DNA of 64,000 nt, from the NCBI GenBank assembly GCA_003255025.1, contig QANY01002785.1:1148043-1212042 (forward strand). Reading direction: 5' to 3'. Below are positions 1 to 12,469 of the stretch, piece after piece. The DNA is from Datisca glomerata (Eukaryota > Streptophyta > Magnoliopsida > Cucurbitales > Datiscaceae). Position numbers and translations under genes: made by a program. Every line of letters begins with the position of its first letter. Positions within the stretch are counted from its first letter, which is position 1. The notes below the pieces were generated by a model, which saw only the letters and a program-made list of their open reading frames with translations, did not search any database and was not told the DNA's origin.

Positions 1-710
1 ACCTCTAGTTTATGTGATATCATCGAAGGACTTATCCCTTGCATATTCAAGATAGCCCATGCTCGTGTCGTCCACTTTTCTCTAATGAAGGAGATGAGTT
101 CCACTCTGAGCAGATCTCTAAGGTTCAAACCGATGTAAACAGCTTCCTTGGGGTCAGACGGGTGGATCGAGACATTTACCATTCCCTCTATGGGGAGTTT
201 TCCTATGTTTTGGACATCCAAAGCCTCCCTTACCCCCGTGATTTCTACAATAATTCCTTTCTCTTGAAGCTTGTGAGGTAACAACTAGTAGCTATGGCCT
301 AATACTTATGAATTTTCATTATCCTCCCTGGTGTTCGAAACATGATATTTTGATATAAGGAGGATGGGACTGCTTTTAAGGAATGTATAGATGGTCTTCC
401 CACAATGACATTATAGACCGGATCTTCATGAACCACGAGGAATTCTATCATCTCATTGCCTATCTTCACCTTCAATGGTAGGAAAATACTCTTGATGGCC
501 TTAGTGTCGAGCCATTGAATCGCTTAAGTTCTGATTCAGATATTGTGCTTTGAGAGTGATTTATTCCTATCTTCTTCAGTGCTGGGAGAAAAATAATGTC
601 AGCGAAGCTTCCGTCATCGACTAGTATTTGTTTGACAAGGCAATTTGCTATTCTGAGTGACATGACCATAGCATCATCATGAGGGTAGTGAACTCCGACC
701 ATGTCTTCTT
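1..710 (-). pseudogene. Ty3/gypsy pol remnant (protease to start of RT)
   Basis: Read on the minus strand, this is the aspartic protease region of a Ty3/gypsy polyprotein. The active-site segment reads VDDGSFADI near 590-630, where related elements have IDxGSSADI. Downstream come FLVVHEDPVYNVIVGRP and HSLKAVPS (about 360-460), the usual end of the gypsy protease. Further on, toward position 1, FIREKWTTRAWAILNMQGI resembles the FLREN..VFAW..DMPGI segment just before gypsy reverse transcriptase. Stops and frame changes break it, and it runs off the window edge at 1. Copia LTR sequence abuts it at about 718. It is a dead fragment; the family call is secure, the lineage is not. Confidence 0.8.
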
Positions 711-717
711 CATCTAT

Positions 718-2758
718 ATTTTTCTTATAATTGTCTTTTCTGAATTATTATTGAATAATTTGTATAAATATCAGAAAATTTTATATTCATTAATGAGACT
801 ATGATATTGTATTATTACAAGAGGTTTAAGATCATAAATAATGAATAAAATAGTCTGCAACATATTAAAGTATAGAATCTTAATTGAGTGGTTGTTAGTA
901 CGGTTCACTAAGCGATTCAATGTCTTTGATCTAGATTCGGATCGCTGATGTGGATAAATATCTTAGTCAAGGTACTTTATATAATTAGATTATATAGGAC
1001 ATGACCAATGTGAATTAATGTCTATATCAACTTACCGTTTATCATAAAAACTTAATACACATCAATCATATGATCATATATAGATCAGTCTTAATCTTGA
1101 GTAGTCATGAACTCCTATACATGTTTATTAGATCTTTTGATTCACTTGTCAAGGTTTGTTTCTAAAACAAGCTAGTAACTTTTGTTTAGAGATTTAGTGA
1201 CATGGATGGCTAGGAACATGATCTTACAGATTTTGAAATCCAAGTTTTTCCTAATGGATCGTATATCGGTTCATTTAGATGTTAATTCTAAAACTGAACG
1301 GTTATTGAGATCAACAAATTTATACTATGATTATAAATTGACCGTTCATAAGTGAATTAATGGTACTTAAGGATCAAGAGGTAATTAAGAAGGTAAAATG
1401 GTAATTTTGATCAGCTCTAATTTTCGAACCAATAATTGGAGGATAGAACAATATGAAGTGATTATATCAATGGACTATACGAGATTATTCTGTAAATATA
1501 TGCTATAATTACTAAGAGTTCAATTTCATATTTATAGTTGAGTAATAATGGAATTAATAAAAAAAATATTTAATTAAAGAGTTTAACTAATAATCTGATT
1601 TATTGGAGCTTAGAATTATGGATCCATGGTTCCCAAGCCACATCTATACTACACAGTCTAGGATGTGAATCTTTCAGGACATAAGGAAAGGACTCGCTTG
1701 CAAAATGAATTAAGTTTCTGGGGCAAGTATATAATTATGATATAATAATGTGAAATTAATTAATTAAGAATTAATTAATTAATTAATTAAATTATTATAA
1801 TTTTTAGAAATTACAATTAATTAATTATATCATTTGGTTTTGAATTAATCGATAAGTGAGATAATATATTTGATTTATGAAATTAAATAATATTAAATTA
1901 TTATAAGATAATAATTTGAATTTGAATTTACTAATCTTTTATTTTTGAAATAACAGATAAGTTAGTTGATATGTGTGATCAGATAAGTTAATTTTAAATT
2001 AACTAATATCTAGATATTTATCTTATTAAAATAAATAATAATTTGGAAAAATTGTCACGTGGCATATCGAATTGCCACACTTCGATCACTGGTTTTGAAT
2101 CAGGGATTGGCAAGACACACTGTAGGCGGCACTACAGTGACACATGACACACTATAGTGCCACATGGTACTACAGTGGTGTGTGGGACTCCGTAGTGCCT
2201 CAGGGAACTACCATGTGGCGTAGACTACAGTGAGTCCCACTATAGTGGCACATTTGTAAATCATTTATTATTTTATGAAAATCCTAAAAATCTAATGCTT
2301 GATCTAGAATATATATAGATAATGTTCTATTAGCCTCATTAAGCAATCATTGGTATGATTAATTTGTTAATCAAAGCTCTATGAATTTTCCAATTCTCTT
2401 TCAGAGTTCTATCTCAAAAATCCTTCTCCAAATCTTTAGATCTCATGTGTTGAGTACAACTAGAGGCAAAAAAGTGTTCTTGTTTTATTCTACGTACCCA
2501 CACACGTCCTAGTATGTTTGAAGATTGGTTTGGAAGATATTGGTGCCGATCTCATAATTTGTTCTTCGTGGAATCTTATGCTCGTTGTTAAACTAGAAGA
2601 TAGTGAGGATAATTGGTAGACTTCGAGTGGTATAATTACTTTCTATGAATGTTTTTAATTTAATATANAAATTTTGGAATTTGTGGGGTCATGATTAGTT
2701 TTTCAATCAATAAATGTTTTAAATAAATCGCCTCCAATACACGCCTCGATTCCCAACA
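718..2758 (+). repeat. 5' LTR of copia A copy 1
   Basis: About 2.0 kb that aligns over most of its length with the solo LTR at 13721-15532 (opposite strand), with 7908-8748, and with 49454-49979. It ends CCCAACA at 2752-2758, directly before a degenerate tRNA-Met primer site. The expected start, TGTTGGGGGTTATGCCC as in the solo LTR, is missing, so about 70 bp were lost where it meets the gypsy remnant. One ambiguous base (n) lies near 2667. A cluster of palindromic decamers sits at 2130-2247. Confidence 0.8.
2130..2247. repeat. cluster of CACTAYAGTG palindromic decamers within LTR
   Basis: Five near-palindromic decamers of the form (C/T/G)ACTA(C/T)AGTG lie at 2130, 2150, 2168, 2223 and 2238. 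The solo LTR of the same family has a single related word, GCACTACGTGC, near 14118, so the cluster seems to have expanded in this copy. Confidence 0.6.
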
Positions 2759-2770
2759 ATTTGTATCAGA
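2759..2770 (+). other. degenerate primer binding site, copia A copy 1
   Basis: ATTTGTATCAGA follows the LTR end directly. Plant copia elements usually have TTGGTATCAGAGC here, complementary to the 3' end of initiator tRNA-Met. Copy 2 has ATTGACATTAGA at the same place (49980). Confidence 0.6.
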
Positions 2771-4245
2771 TTAGTCTTTATATATGTATACATTAATTTT
2801 GTGTGGGTTTTATTGTAGTATTCAACATATATGTTGATATGTATGAATGAATGGATGATTATGTTTTTTGAATGTATGGTTAATGATGAATCGTTAATTG
2901 TATGATGACTTTTGGGTTTAGGCTTTGTTCTTATTTTTTTTAGATCTAGTATTAAGCCATTTGGGGCATAAGAATTTTTTGTAATTTTATTTTGAATATT
3001 ATATTGTAAAACTTCCGTATGTGAGAAGACGAAGTACACACGAAACGGATGCGGAGGAAGTGTTCCCAGATGGAACTCCACCGCAGGCGGTGGCGGTGGG
3101 GGGACTGTCCCGCTGCCACCATACTGCAGCGGCAGTGGCAGGATTGTCACGTTACAACCACAAGACGCCATTTTATTTAATCAAATTCAATTAATTTAAA
3201 AGGGATAATTAATGGTATTATTTAATTAAAAAATAGATTTTTTTAACTAAAAGGGTTTTGATCATACCTTGAAGATTATGAAGAAGGGCCTCTAATGGAG
3301 AAGGAGTATTTTTTAGAAATGTGTATTCTTGAACCCGCTTTGTAATTATTTCTATTTCAATGGTTGTAATTTAGAAATACGTAATAGTCACGCATTTCAT
3401 CATTTGTTTATTTATTGTATTTATGTAAATAATAGTTATTGATTTGATTAATAACATGATCATGCATTAGTCGATCACATGTCATACATGAAACCCCACA
3501 TAGTTTTATTTAATAATGCACCTCATTTGTAGAAACATGATTTTTTACAATTGTCCTATTATGTTTATCAATTGCTTTGCGAAATCAATTACATGTAAAC
3601 TACTAAGTTTTTAATTAATTAAACTTAATAATCACACCACTTTAAAAAGCATGCGTTTAATTAGGCTTTTGGCTCATTATTCTAAGTTCACTTATACTAG
3701 TCGTAGGCTCTTTAGAAGATTAGTGAACTTAGGCCAATTAGATTGGATTAATAATTCATTTTACATTCATAGGGTCATTGTAACTAGTAGTGAGTTGTAG
3801 AAGGTTGTCAATATGACTTATGGTCTCCATTATTACTACAACAACGTGAGATATGGTGAAGGCCTCGAGACGGCTTTGTTTTCATCCTCCTAAGAAGGTT
3901 TCGAACAGTATCAAAATAATGGGTTACACTCACATGATCACAATTAAGTTTTGAGTAGATAATTGTGATTTGACCAAATAAATGGTACGTTATTACTAAA
4001 ATAAAAGATATGAGATATTTTAATATTTTAATAATGATTAGAATGTCTCATAGATAGTTTAAAATTAATATGACCAACCCTAAGGTGGCACATTAATTGT
4101 TAACTTTTCTTATCGTTAATTAGTAATTGTTGAGTTTATGTGTTTGATATGTTGCATTCATGCATCATATTTACTTTCTAAATTTTTTATATTTATATCA
4201 ATTACATTGAATGATGTATATTTTATTTCTTTTCAGTTATTATTA
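2771..4245 (+). other. untranslated leader of copia A copy 1
   Basis: A long noncoding leader between primer site and gag, with a matching leader in copy 2 at 49990-51890. It holds a short GC-rich, GGC/GGT-repeat stretch at about 3003-3171 inside otherwise AT-rich DNA. The open frame seen there on the minus strand (2719-3171) has no recognisable protein features and is taken as chance. Confidence 0.6.
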
Positions 4246-5170
4246 TGTCTACCATGCGTTGCCTCATTCCTACTTTTCTTGCACTTGAAAAACTCAATAG
4301 TGATAATATTATAACATGGAAATCAATTTTGAATTTGATTCTAATTTGTGAAGCACAAATTTGTTCTTACTGAGGAATGTCCTGAGGAGTCCGCTGCTAA
4401 TGCCCCTAAAAATATTAAGGACAAATTTGATGCTCATATTAAGTCCAACAACAATATGTGCTTGTGAATTCGAATGATGTTTTTAGAACAAAGCATGGAA
4501 ACTGCTTATGAGATTATGGAATCTCTACATGCATTGTTTGGACAGTAATTTGATCAAAGTCATAAAGCTACAGGAGTTACATGACTACTACGATGAGGAA
4601 AGGTACTTCTGGGCGTGAACATGTTTTGAACATGATCAACATAATGCATGAGGCAGAAGTGCGTGGGGCTACCATTGATGAACGAACTCAATTCAACATT
4701 ATACTTGAATTGCTCCCACCTGCCTTTTCTACATTCACTACCAAGTATGTCATGAACAAGTTGCAATTCAACATGACCCAATTATTGAATGAACTGCAGA
4801 ATTCTGAGTCACTCTGCATAAGTATGACCAAAGAGGGTAAGGCAAATGTTGCTCAGAAAAAGCCTTCTTCCACTGCTGTTAATAGTAACAAAAGGAAGAA
4901 GAATAATGGTAAGGGCAAGAGTAAGAATAAGAAATGAAAGAAAGCTAAAAGATCACCCAAGGCCAAGAAGAACAAGAACGGCAACAAATTGAACGGAAAA
5001 TGTTTCCATTGTTGGGTTGAAGGTCACTGGAAGAGAAACTGTAACAAGTATCTCTCTGAGCTGAAAAAGAAAGGTAAATATGATTTACTTATACTTGATG
5101 CTTGTTTAGTGGAATGTGATTTGTCATTCTAGATTCTAGATCCATGAGTCACGAACCATGTATAATCTAC
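4246..5170 (+). pseudogene. copia A copy 1 gag and protease, decayed
   Basis: Gag of a Ty1/copia element, whose product would form the virus-like particle. It begins MSTMRCLIPTFLALEKLN at 4246, like the usual copia start with LxxLNGxNYxTWK. A longer open stretch at 4581-4937 holds the middle of gag (GREHVLNMINIMHEAEV, then LLNELQNSESL and a lysine-rich tail). A CCHC zinc knuckle, CFHCWVEGHWKRNC, lies near 5001-5042 with all four metal ligands present. The protease motif, normally WIIDSGATNHVC, has decayed to ILDP-stop-VTNHV near 5130-5165. Several stops and frameshifts, including one after FVLTEE-like sequence near 4370, make it non-functional. Confidence 0.85.
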
Positions 5171-5499
5171 TTTGCATATGCTTGATTCTTCAATGGAGCT
5201 TGTTGATAGCGAGGTGATAATAAGGAGTTGACAGTGGAGCGCTCGTTTCAGCGAAAGCATTGGGACATTCCGTTTAAATTTTAGAAATATTTATTCCTGG
5301 ATTCTATAGAAATTTGATTTCTTTATCCTTGTTGCATGAACAAAATTTTTATATTTCTTTTAATATTAATATGTTTATTATTTCTAAGAATGGATTTGGT
5401 ATTTTTCATGCAAAAGTTTCATACGGATTGCACATGCTTAAATCAACCTAACGAGCATTAAATAATTCATAATTATTTAAAATAGAAAATCCAAAAGGT

Positions 5500-6600
5500 A
5501 ACAAATGACAAAATATTTCTCAAGAAGATGATACGTATCTATGGCATCTTAGGTTGGGACATATTAATCTAGACAAAATAAATTGATTAACAAAGTATGG
5601 TGCTTTAAGAGAACTAAAAGTTGGAACTTTTTTAGTTTGTGAATCTTGTCTAGAGGGTAAAATGACCAAGAGACCTTTCTATGGAAAGGGCCAAAGAGCC
5701 AAAGAACTACTTGAGCTAGTACATAGTGATGTATGTGAACCGATCAATGTACAAGTTCAAGGTGGGTATGAGTATTTTGTTACTTTTATTCACGATTACT
5801 CTAGATATGGTTATACTTACGTGATGCACAAAAAGTCTTAAAAGTTTTGAAAAGTTTAAAGACTTCAAAGCTGAAGCTGAAAAACAATTAGGTAAATCTT
5901 CGAAAATACTTTGATCAGATCAAGGTGGTGAATATTTGGATTTAGAATTCAAGGATTACCTATTGGAGTATGGCATTCTATCCTAACTCATAGCACATGA
6001 AATGTCACAGCAAAATGATGTTTCAGAAAGGAGAAAGTGAACCTTATTGGATATGGTTAGGTCGATGTTAAAATACTCATCACTAACACTCACATTCTGA
6101 GGATATGAACTTCAAACGGCAACTTACATTTTGAATGTAGTCTCTTCTAAGTTTGTAAGCAATGCACTTTTAGAGTTATGGAATGGCTCCAAACTAAGTT
6201 TACGTCATTTTCGTATATGGGAGTATCCAGCTCACGTTCTTAGACCTAAGACTAGAAAGTTAGACTCTAGGCGTGAAGTGTGTATATAAGTTTGCTATGC
6301 TCCAGAAACAAGAGGTGGTTACTTTTATAGTCACAATGATTAAAAGGTGTTTGTATCGACAAATGCTACTTTCCTCAAACACGACTATATCATAAACTAA
6401 AAATCCTATAGCAAAGTAGTTCTCGAAGAAATCGTACTTGATGATATCAAACCATCTTTCTTAAGTGATAAACGACAAAACATAGAAACCACTTTTCATG
6501 TTCAGGAAATCACGGTGCAACATTGTAGTGGAAGGGTTGTAAGATAATCTATTCGCTATGAAATCGAGGCACATGTCCTAATGTCAGACACTAATAAGGA
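5500..6600 (+). pseudogene. copia A copy 1 integrase region, decayed
   Basis: The GAG-pre-integrase motif is readable as LWHLRLGHINLDKIN and CESCLEGKMTKRPF (about 5540-5690). Next comes the integrase core, HSDVCEPINVQVQGGYEYF and then SDQGGEYL (about 5720-5940), which carries core acidic residues of the D,D35E integrase. The C-terminal part, including FVSTNATFLKHDYI, reaches about 6400. In-frame stops are scattered throughout, for instance after MHKKS near 5838 and in DF-adjacent sequence near 5985. The same segment is present in copy 2 only as far as LMHRK (about 53220). Confidence 0.8.
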
Positions 6601-6639
6601 TGATCCATTAACCTTTAAAGAGGTAATTGATGATCATGA

Positions 6640-7905
6640 ACCAAGAAATGGAATCGATGTATTCCAATTATATCTGGGAACTTGTAGATCCACCTAAAGA
6701 AGTCAAGCCCATTGGATGTAAATGGATTTTCAAGAAGAAAAGATGTGCAGATGGAAAAGTATAGACTTTCAAGGCACGACTACTAGGAAAAGGCTATACT
6801 CAAAGGGGAGGAGTCGATTATGAAGAGACATTCTCTCTCGTTGCCATGCTAAGATCCGTTCACATTCTTTTGTCCATAGCCGCTAGTTTAGACTATGAAA
6901 TATGGCAAATAGATGTCAAGATAACATTTCTAAATGGCTCTCTTGAAGAAAGAATCTGTATGATGCAACCAGAAGGATTCGTGAAAAAGGGACAAGATCA
7001 AAAGGTATGCAAGTTGCTTAAATCCATTTATGGATTGAAGCAAGCATCCAGATCTTGGAATTTTACCTTTGATGAAACTATTAAATCATATGGTTTCAAA
7101 CAAAATGTTGATAAATCTTATTTTTATAAATACATCAAAGATAAGAAAGTGGTTTTCTTAGTCTTTTATGTAGACAATATTCTACTAATTGAGAATGATG
7201 TGGAAACTATATCGAAAGTAAAGAAGTGATTAGGTGAGAAATTCCAAATGAAAGATTTGGGAAGGTGAGCTATATTCTAGGCATCCAAATCTTAAGAGAT
7301 AGAAAGAACAAGCTGTTGACACTTTCTCAGACATCTTATATTGATAAGGTGTTGGAAATATTCTATATCAAAAATTCCAAGAAAGGTCAATTACCGACCA
7401 GACATGGAATTGTACTTTCGAAGGGGCAGTGTTCTAAGACACCTCAGGAGGAAGAGGATATAGGAAATGTTCTTTATGCTTTAGTGGTCGGGAGTCTCAT
7501 GTATGTCATGCTATGTACGAGACCAGACATCTGCTATGCAGTAGGAATTGTCAGTCATTATCAATCAAATCCTGGTAGCGAACACTGGATTGCACTAAAG
7601 CACATTTTCAAGTATCTTCGGAGAATGAGAAATTATATGCTTGTTTATTCAGGAGGAGACCAGAACCCCACTAGATATACTGTTTCTAATTTTCAATCAG
7701 ATAGGGACAGTCGAAGTCATCGTCTGGATCAGTATTCACCTTAGGTGCAGGAACTGTAGTCTAGAGAAGTATTAAACAATCCAGTATTGCAGATTCCATC
7801 ATGGAAGTCTAATATATAGCGGCTTGTAAAGCCACGAAAGAAGCGATTTGGCTCAGAAAGTTCTATATTGATGTGAAAGTAGTTTCAGATATGGATAAGC
7901 CACTA
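6640..7905 (+). pseudogene. copia A copy 1 reverse transcriptase and RNase H, decayed
   Basis: Copia-type RT followed by RNase H. The frame at 6846-7229 reads IWQIDVKITFLNGSLEE, then KSIYGLKQASRSWN, matching the conserved copia WQMDVKTAFLNG and LYGLKQAPRxW blocks. The catalytic box, normally YVDD, reads YVDN at about 7168-7180, a loss of one catalytic aspartate. The next frame, 7265-7744, gives SYILGIQILRDR, GSLMYVMLCTRPDICYAVG and HIFKYLRRMRNYMLVYSGG. After 7744 the RNase H part (IADSIMEV, then ACKATKEAIWLRKF) continues to about 7905 and stops abruptly; the usual end of RNase H is missing and LTR-like DNA follows at once. Confidence 0.85.
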
Positions 7906-7907
7906 AT

Positions 7908-8748
7908 CTAAAATCTTTAATGAATGGTTGCTAGTATAGTTCGCTAACATTTTCAATGAGTGTGATCTAGGTCCAAAACGCTGATGTGGATAGACATCTT
8001 AGTGAAGGTTCTGTAAATGATAAGATTATATAGAAAAGGACCAATGTGAAGTAATACTTATATTAACTTATCATTTATCATAAAGATTTAATACACATCA
8101 ATCAGATGATCAGATGTAGATCAGTCTGAATCTTGAGTAGTCATGAACTCCTATAGGTGTCTAATGGATCTTTTGATTCACTCGTTAAGGTTTTTTTCTA
8201 AAACAGGCTAGTGACTTTTGTTTTGAAGATTCAGTGAAATGGACGGCTGCGAAAATGTTCTTACAAAAATTAGGAATCCAAGCTTTCTTAACGGATCGTA
8301 TATCAGTTCCGCTTAAGTATTAATTCTAGAACTGATTAGTTATTGAGCTCAAATTTATAATATGATTATAAATTGATTGTTCATTAGTGAATTAATGGTA
8401 CTTAAGGATGAAGAGATAATTAGAAGGGTAAAATGATAATTTTGACCAGCTCTAATTTACAAACCAATAATATGAGAAAAAAACTAAATGAAGTGATTAT
8501 ATCAATGTACTACACGAGATACTCTGTAAATAGATTCTGTAATTACTAAGAGTGCAATTACATATTTATGGTGGAATAATAATAGAATTAATAAATAAAA
8601 CTATTTAATTAAAAATTTTAATTAATAATTTGATTTATTGGAGCTTAGAGTTATGGGTTCATGATCTCCGAGCCACCGTATGTACTACACAGTCTAGGGT
8701 GTGAATGTTTCAGAACATAAGAAAAGGACTAGCTTGCAAAAAGAATTA
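7908..8748 (+). repeat. 3' LTR fragment of copia A copy 1
   Basis: Aligns with about 880-1710 of the 5' LTR, from AATCTTTAATGAATGGTTG to GCTTGCAAAAAGAATTA. Both ends are missing: the first ~150 bp of the LTR together with the end of pol, and everything after the GAATTA word. Foreign palindrome-rich DNA begins at 8750. Confidence 0.75.
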
Positions 8749-8749
8749 G

Positions 8750-9005
8750 ATGACCGACTGTCATCTACCGGGCTATCATCTTTAATTATTTAAAAAAAAT
8801 CATCATTATAATGGTGTACAATGTCGGGGAATCTCCGTCATCATAGGTACCGTGAAAAATAGATAGATGACAGGGATTTTTCATCATCTAAAGTTACTCC
8901 ACATAGACTTTAGATGATAAGGAATCCCCATCATCTAAGGTACGGCCAAAAGAAAATAGATGACGGAGAATCCCTGTCATCTAAAGTTCAAGAAAAGAAG
9001 AAAAA
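8750..9005. repeat. block of ~28-bp palindromes, CACTA-like subterminal repeats
   Basis: Imperfect palindromes built on TAGATGACGG...CCGTCATCTA, for example at about 8865-8893, 8912-8938 and 8960-8988, with a partial one near 8833-8850. Tandem hairpins of this kind are typical of the subterminal regions of plant CACTA (En/Spm) elements, but I see no terminal CACTA sequence, so the class is only suggested. Confidence 0.5.
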
Positions 9006-10241
9006 ATAAAATTTCATTTATTTAATTAAATAAATAAAATCTTGGCAAATAGAAGATGTTTTCCTTTTTAAAATTAACAAATTTTTTATCAGAAAATGTA
9101 TAGAAAAATAGCCATCTCAGAGTTTCTTCTTCCAACTAACAGAATCCAATACGCTAACTCATTCTAATTTTCATTCAGCTTAATCTAGAATCATGGATCA
9201 AAATAATACTTTATTTAAGTATATAGTACAGAATCAAATGCATTGTAAAACTTTAGTAAAATTGACAGGAAAATCATATAATTGAAACCTCTAAAAGCAT
9301 TAAATTAGAATTATAATTCTAAAAAAGATATATTTCAAAATGGGAAGCGTCTCAACATACAATTTTCTAACAATTCTTTCACGGTATATATCCTTTACGC
9401 TACCTGATTTATAGGTGCAGCAGACACACTTGATGCTCCACTTGATGAGACCTTATTCTACATTGTATGACCATGTGCATATTAGTAGTTGAAACAAACA
9501 CCCTATAATAATTCTTGAACGAAATTAAGAATGATACGGGCCCTTATTGCTGTCCAAAATTTGTAAAGTACAGGATTAGGAAAAAAAGATAAAATAGCAA
9601 TAGTAAAGGGAATAAAATGAAAAAGAACAATGGAATGAAATGTTAGGAAAAACATTTACGATAGACTTTGTGCATGAAGTAACCCAACTTACCTTAGTTA
9701 ACATGATGACAATAAAATTATTTTCAACAACTTTATTTTCTTCTAATGTTGTTGAATCCTTAAGAACCAAGCCAAAACTAGTCAATCAAAAAGGTCATCG
9801 ATCACCTCCCCCCCCACAAGTCAAAACTATCAAAATCAATAGCCTAAAAATCTTTATAAAGTGGTACCAAGTGCACTCAAATGATCAGAAAGAAGAAAAA
9901 TAAAGCTCAAATCTCAAAAGAATAACCATTTCACGTTTATATATCATTAGAGCTATTGTTTCAATGAATAATCAAAGATAATACAAGTAACATACTTTTA
10001 CATTCTCAATGAATAAGAGCAACTAATCATCACTGCAGCATATTTTCTAAGATATTTGACGATTCTCCAAGACTTTATAATTTGCATATTTATCCTTGAT
10101 CTACTAATTCATTATAAAACATGTGTTAATCCTATATGCATTAAAATAGAGTGTTATTATAGTTTAAAGTGGCACAAAACTAATACAGTTTCTTTGTGAA
10201 TAATATTGTTTATTGGGACTTTGAGAAAAATGCAGTTTATT

Positions 10242-10523
10242 TTACCATTGATCAGAAGGTAAAAGAACAACAAAAAAAGACAAATGACTTACAAGAAAGG
10301 TTAGACATGCTGCTGTGTTGACTATTGACAAGTCGTTCCTTGTAAAAGATAATGGACCTAGCTTCATGATTAAATACGAGTAGCCTCCTAAAGATGCAAG
10401 AAGACTAGGTAAACCCCTCACTTCTGGAGGTTGCGTTCTTTGTTGAACAAGGGGTGGTACTCCATCTGAACCTAGGGCCAGCATGACGAAAAAAATTCCT
10501 AAGAAAAGAGACACTCTTCCCAT
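10242..10523 (-). CDS. hypothetical small protein with signal-peptide-like start
   Basis: A 93-residue open frame of unknown function. Its first ~20 residues (MGRVSLFLGIFFVMLALGSD) look like a secretory signal: a basic start, a hydrophobic core and small residues before a charged one. The middle is proline- and glutamine-containing (VPPLVQQRTQPPEV) and a second hydrophobic stretch ends the frame. The sequence TTTCTTGTAAGTC near 10285 could be a splice donor, so the last ~14 codons may be intron. It lies in transposon-like DNA on the same strand as the CK2 alpha fragment. It may be an exon of a captured or broken gene, or chance. I do not recognise a family. Confidence 0.25.
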   Translation of the reverse strand: MGRVSLFLGIFFVMLALGSDGVPPLVQQRTQPPEVRGLPSLLASLGGYSYLIMKLGPLSFTRNDLSIVNTAACLTFLVSHLSFFVVLLPSDQW

Positions 10524-10997
10524 TTGATCCTAGAAGAGATGTTGGAAATTAAGAAAGAAGCTTCTCGTTTGAGCATATTGCTTAACTATTCTAAATAAGA
10601 ATAGTTAGACACATGTATTTCTAAGCCAGAAGCTTGAATTAATAACTATGACACATAAATATGTGATTCAGCTGAAAATAGACTAGTAATTATAATGTTA
10701 AAGCTTAGCATATGATCCATGTATCTTTTGGGAGAATCCATATTGATTGAAGAGCCAAGTATATCACTAATCCAAAATGAATTATTATATTTGACCTTGC
10801 TGGTAAAACAACAAGAGCCAAAACCCATACTTGTACATTTAAGGAAAATATTAACCAAAAGATGTGTGATATCTTTTATCTACAAAGATGCCCAATAACA
10901 TTTATAGCATATACTTACCACTATATTATAATTCAAGTGTGAGTACAGTAAAAAGCTGTTGGAGTAATCAGATTTATAAGGTACTAAAGTTTGAACA

Positions 10998-11248
10998 ACC
11001 TAGAACGAGTTATCATATGTAAATGCTTTATAAGACAAGACCTTTCGCTAAAGATAATCCTACAATAATGGGCATAATGATCTGCAAATCAATTATGATA
11101 CACACTTAGACTCCCCCTTATAACGAGTTATCATTTTCAGATCATATCTAAATGCATTATAAGACAAGACCTTTTCCTAAAGATAATCCTTCAATGATGG
11201 GCATAATGATCTGCAGTCCATTATGATACACACTAGAACTCTCCCCTA
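10998..11248. repeat. two tandem copies of a ~120-130-bp unit
   Basis: Both copies contain ACGAGTTATCAT, AATGC(T/A)TTATAAGACAAGACC, TAAAGATAATCCT and GGGCATAATGATCTGCA in the same order, ending in TATGATACACACT. The first starts near 11003, the second near 11121. Confidence 0.7.
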
Positions 11249-12469
11249 CTTTTGTGTTGGATATTCAATTGATAGTTACAACTTCTAATCATTTACCATA
11301 TTTTTAGGGGCATATACACTTACTTATTGGCCTTATGGGGTGGGGTAAGAGCATGAGATAGAGCGTGACTGCCACAAAATAAGAAAATGAGGTTGCAACT
11401 TGCATCTTAGCTAATAGCTACATCTTTAGCTCAATAATAAGCGCTTGATTCTAACATTATTCACCTCTTATTCACTCTTTAGGAACCCCATAACCACTCA
11501 CTCAACAAGGCTCTACTAATAAAAATCATCGATCACTAAACTTCAATAAAGCAATATCAAATAATATATATTTATAATTTCTTAGCAACCTTAACATTAT
11601 ATAACTGAAATATATTTACTAGCACTTGTTTGCCAAAATAAAACTCGGCTCTGTTTTCCTAAGAATGCTAGCACTTCTCCTCCTATAAACCTCTCTATGA
11701 ATTTGCCTTGTACATGAGGATGTTGTTAATGCCTAGTTTGACCCTTCCACATTAGGGCTTTAAGTTCTTCGGGTGAAAACTCACTTGATACTAACCAAAC
11801 TCCATTCACGCTTAATTTTGTATAGACCATGGTAGATTCTAACTTAACATCTCGGGAACAAAGCTGCAATAGAACGCCTGAGTCCTGACATCCAAATTCC
11901 AGAATAGTGCTTTTGTAAGTTTCAACACGATACTAATACTACCCTTATGATATTCCAGACTTCAAAGAAACCATAATTCTCACTTAATTTCTCTTCGTTT
12001 GTTAATCTGAAAACTGGTGCGTTTCAATTTTCACATTCTATGGTTCAACCAAAACTCAAAACCAAAACTATAGCAACAAATCTATCAGCATAAAGATGAA
12101 AGTAAAAGAAAACAGATTTTTGAAACATATATATCTGAACCACACACACACACAAAGTCCAAAACCACAAAGCACCTAGAAAGTTGAAACTACCAGTTTG
12201 ATTATGGGATCCACAGAGTGAGGAAATGTGGTCGGCGATGAGATAAACTGTATCAAAGATAATACAAGTAACATACTTATACATCCTAGTACCTTACAGA
12301 CATAATAACCCTAAGAAAATGTAATTTCTTATAGGCAAGAAACAGAACCTTGAGGAAATGTACTTGTGATAAGGTATAGCAAAAAAAGTTTGTGGTTTTA
12401 TGAAGCCATATTAATTGAAGGGAAGGGTTAATATCAACTCTTAAATACAAAAAGAGAGTGAAATTTTAC

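Larger units (their letters stand above)
9006..12440. other. noncoding stretch with one small open frame and a tandem duplication
   Basis: AT-rich DNA between the palindrome block and the CK2 alpha fragment. Apart from the 93-codon frame at 10242-10523 and the ~120-bp duplication at 10998-11248, both listed separately, I recognise nothing. A short word, ATCAAAGATAATACAAGTAACATAC, occurs at about 9972 and again at about 12253. Confidence 0.5.

Noticed and set aside
2719..3171. 150-codon minus-strand open frame
   Set aside because: Lies in the noncoding copia leader and reads through GC-rich simple repeats; no protein feature, opposite to the element's coding strand.
4246..7905. Autonomous copia element
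   Set aside because: Many stops, decayed protease, YVDN in the RT box and a missing RNase H end; its LTRs are cut at both outer sides.
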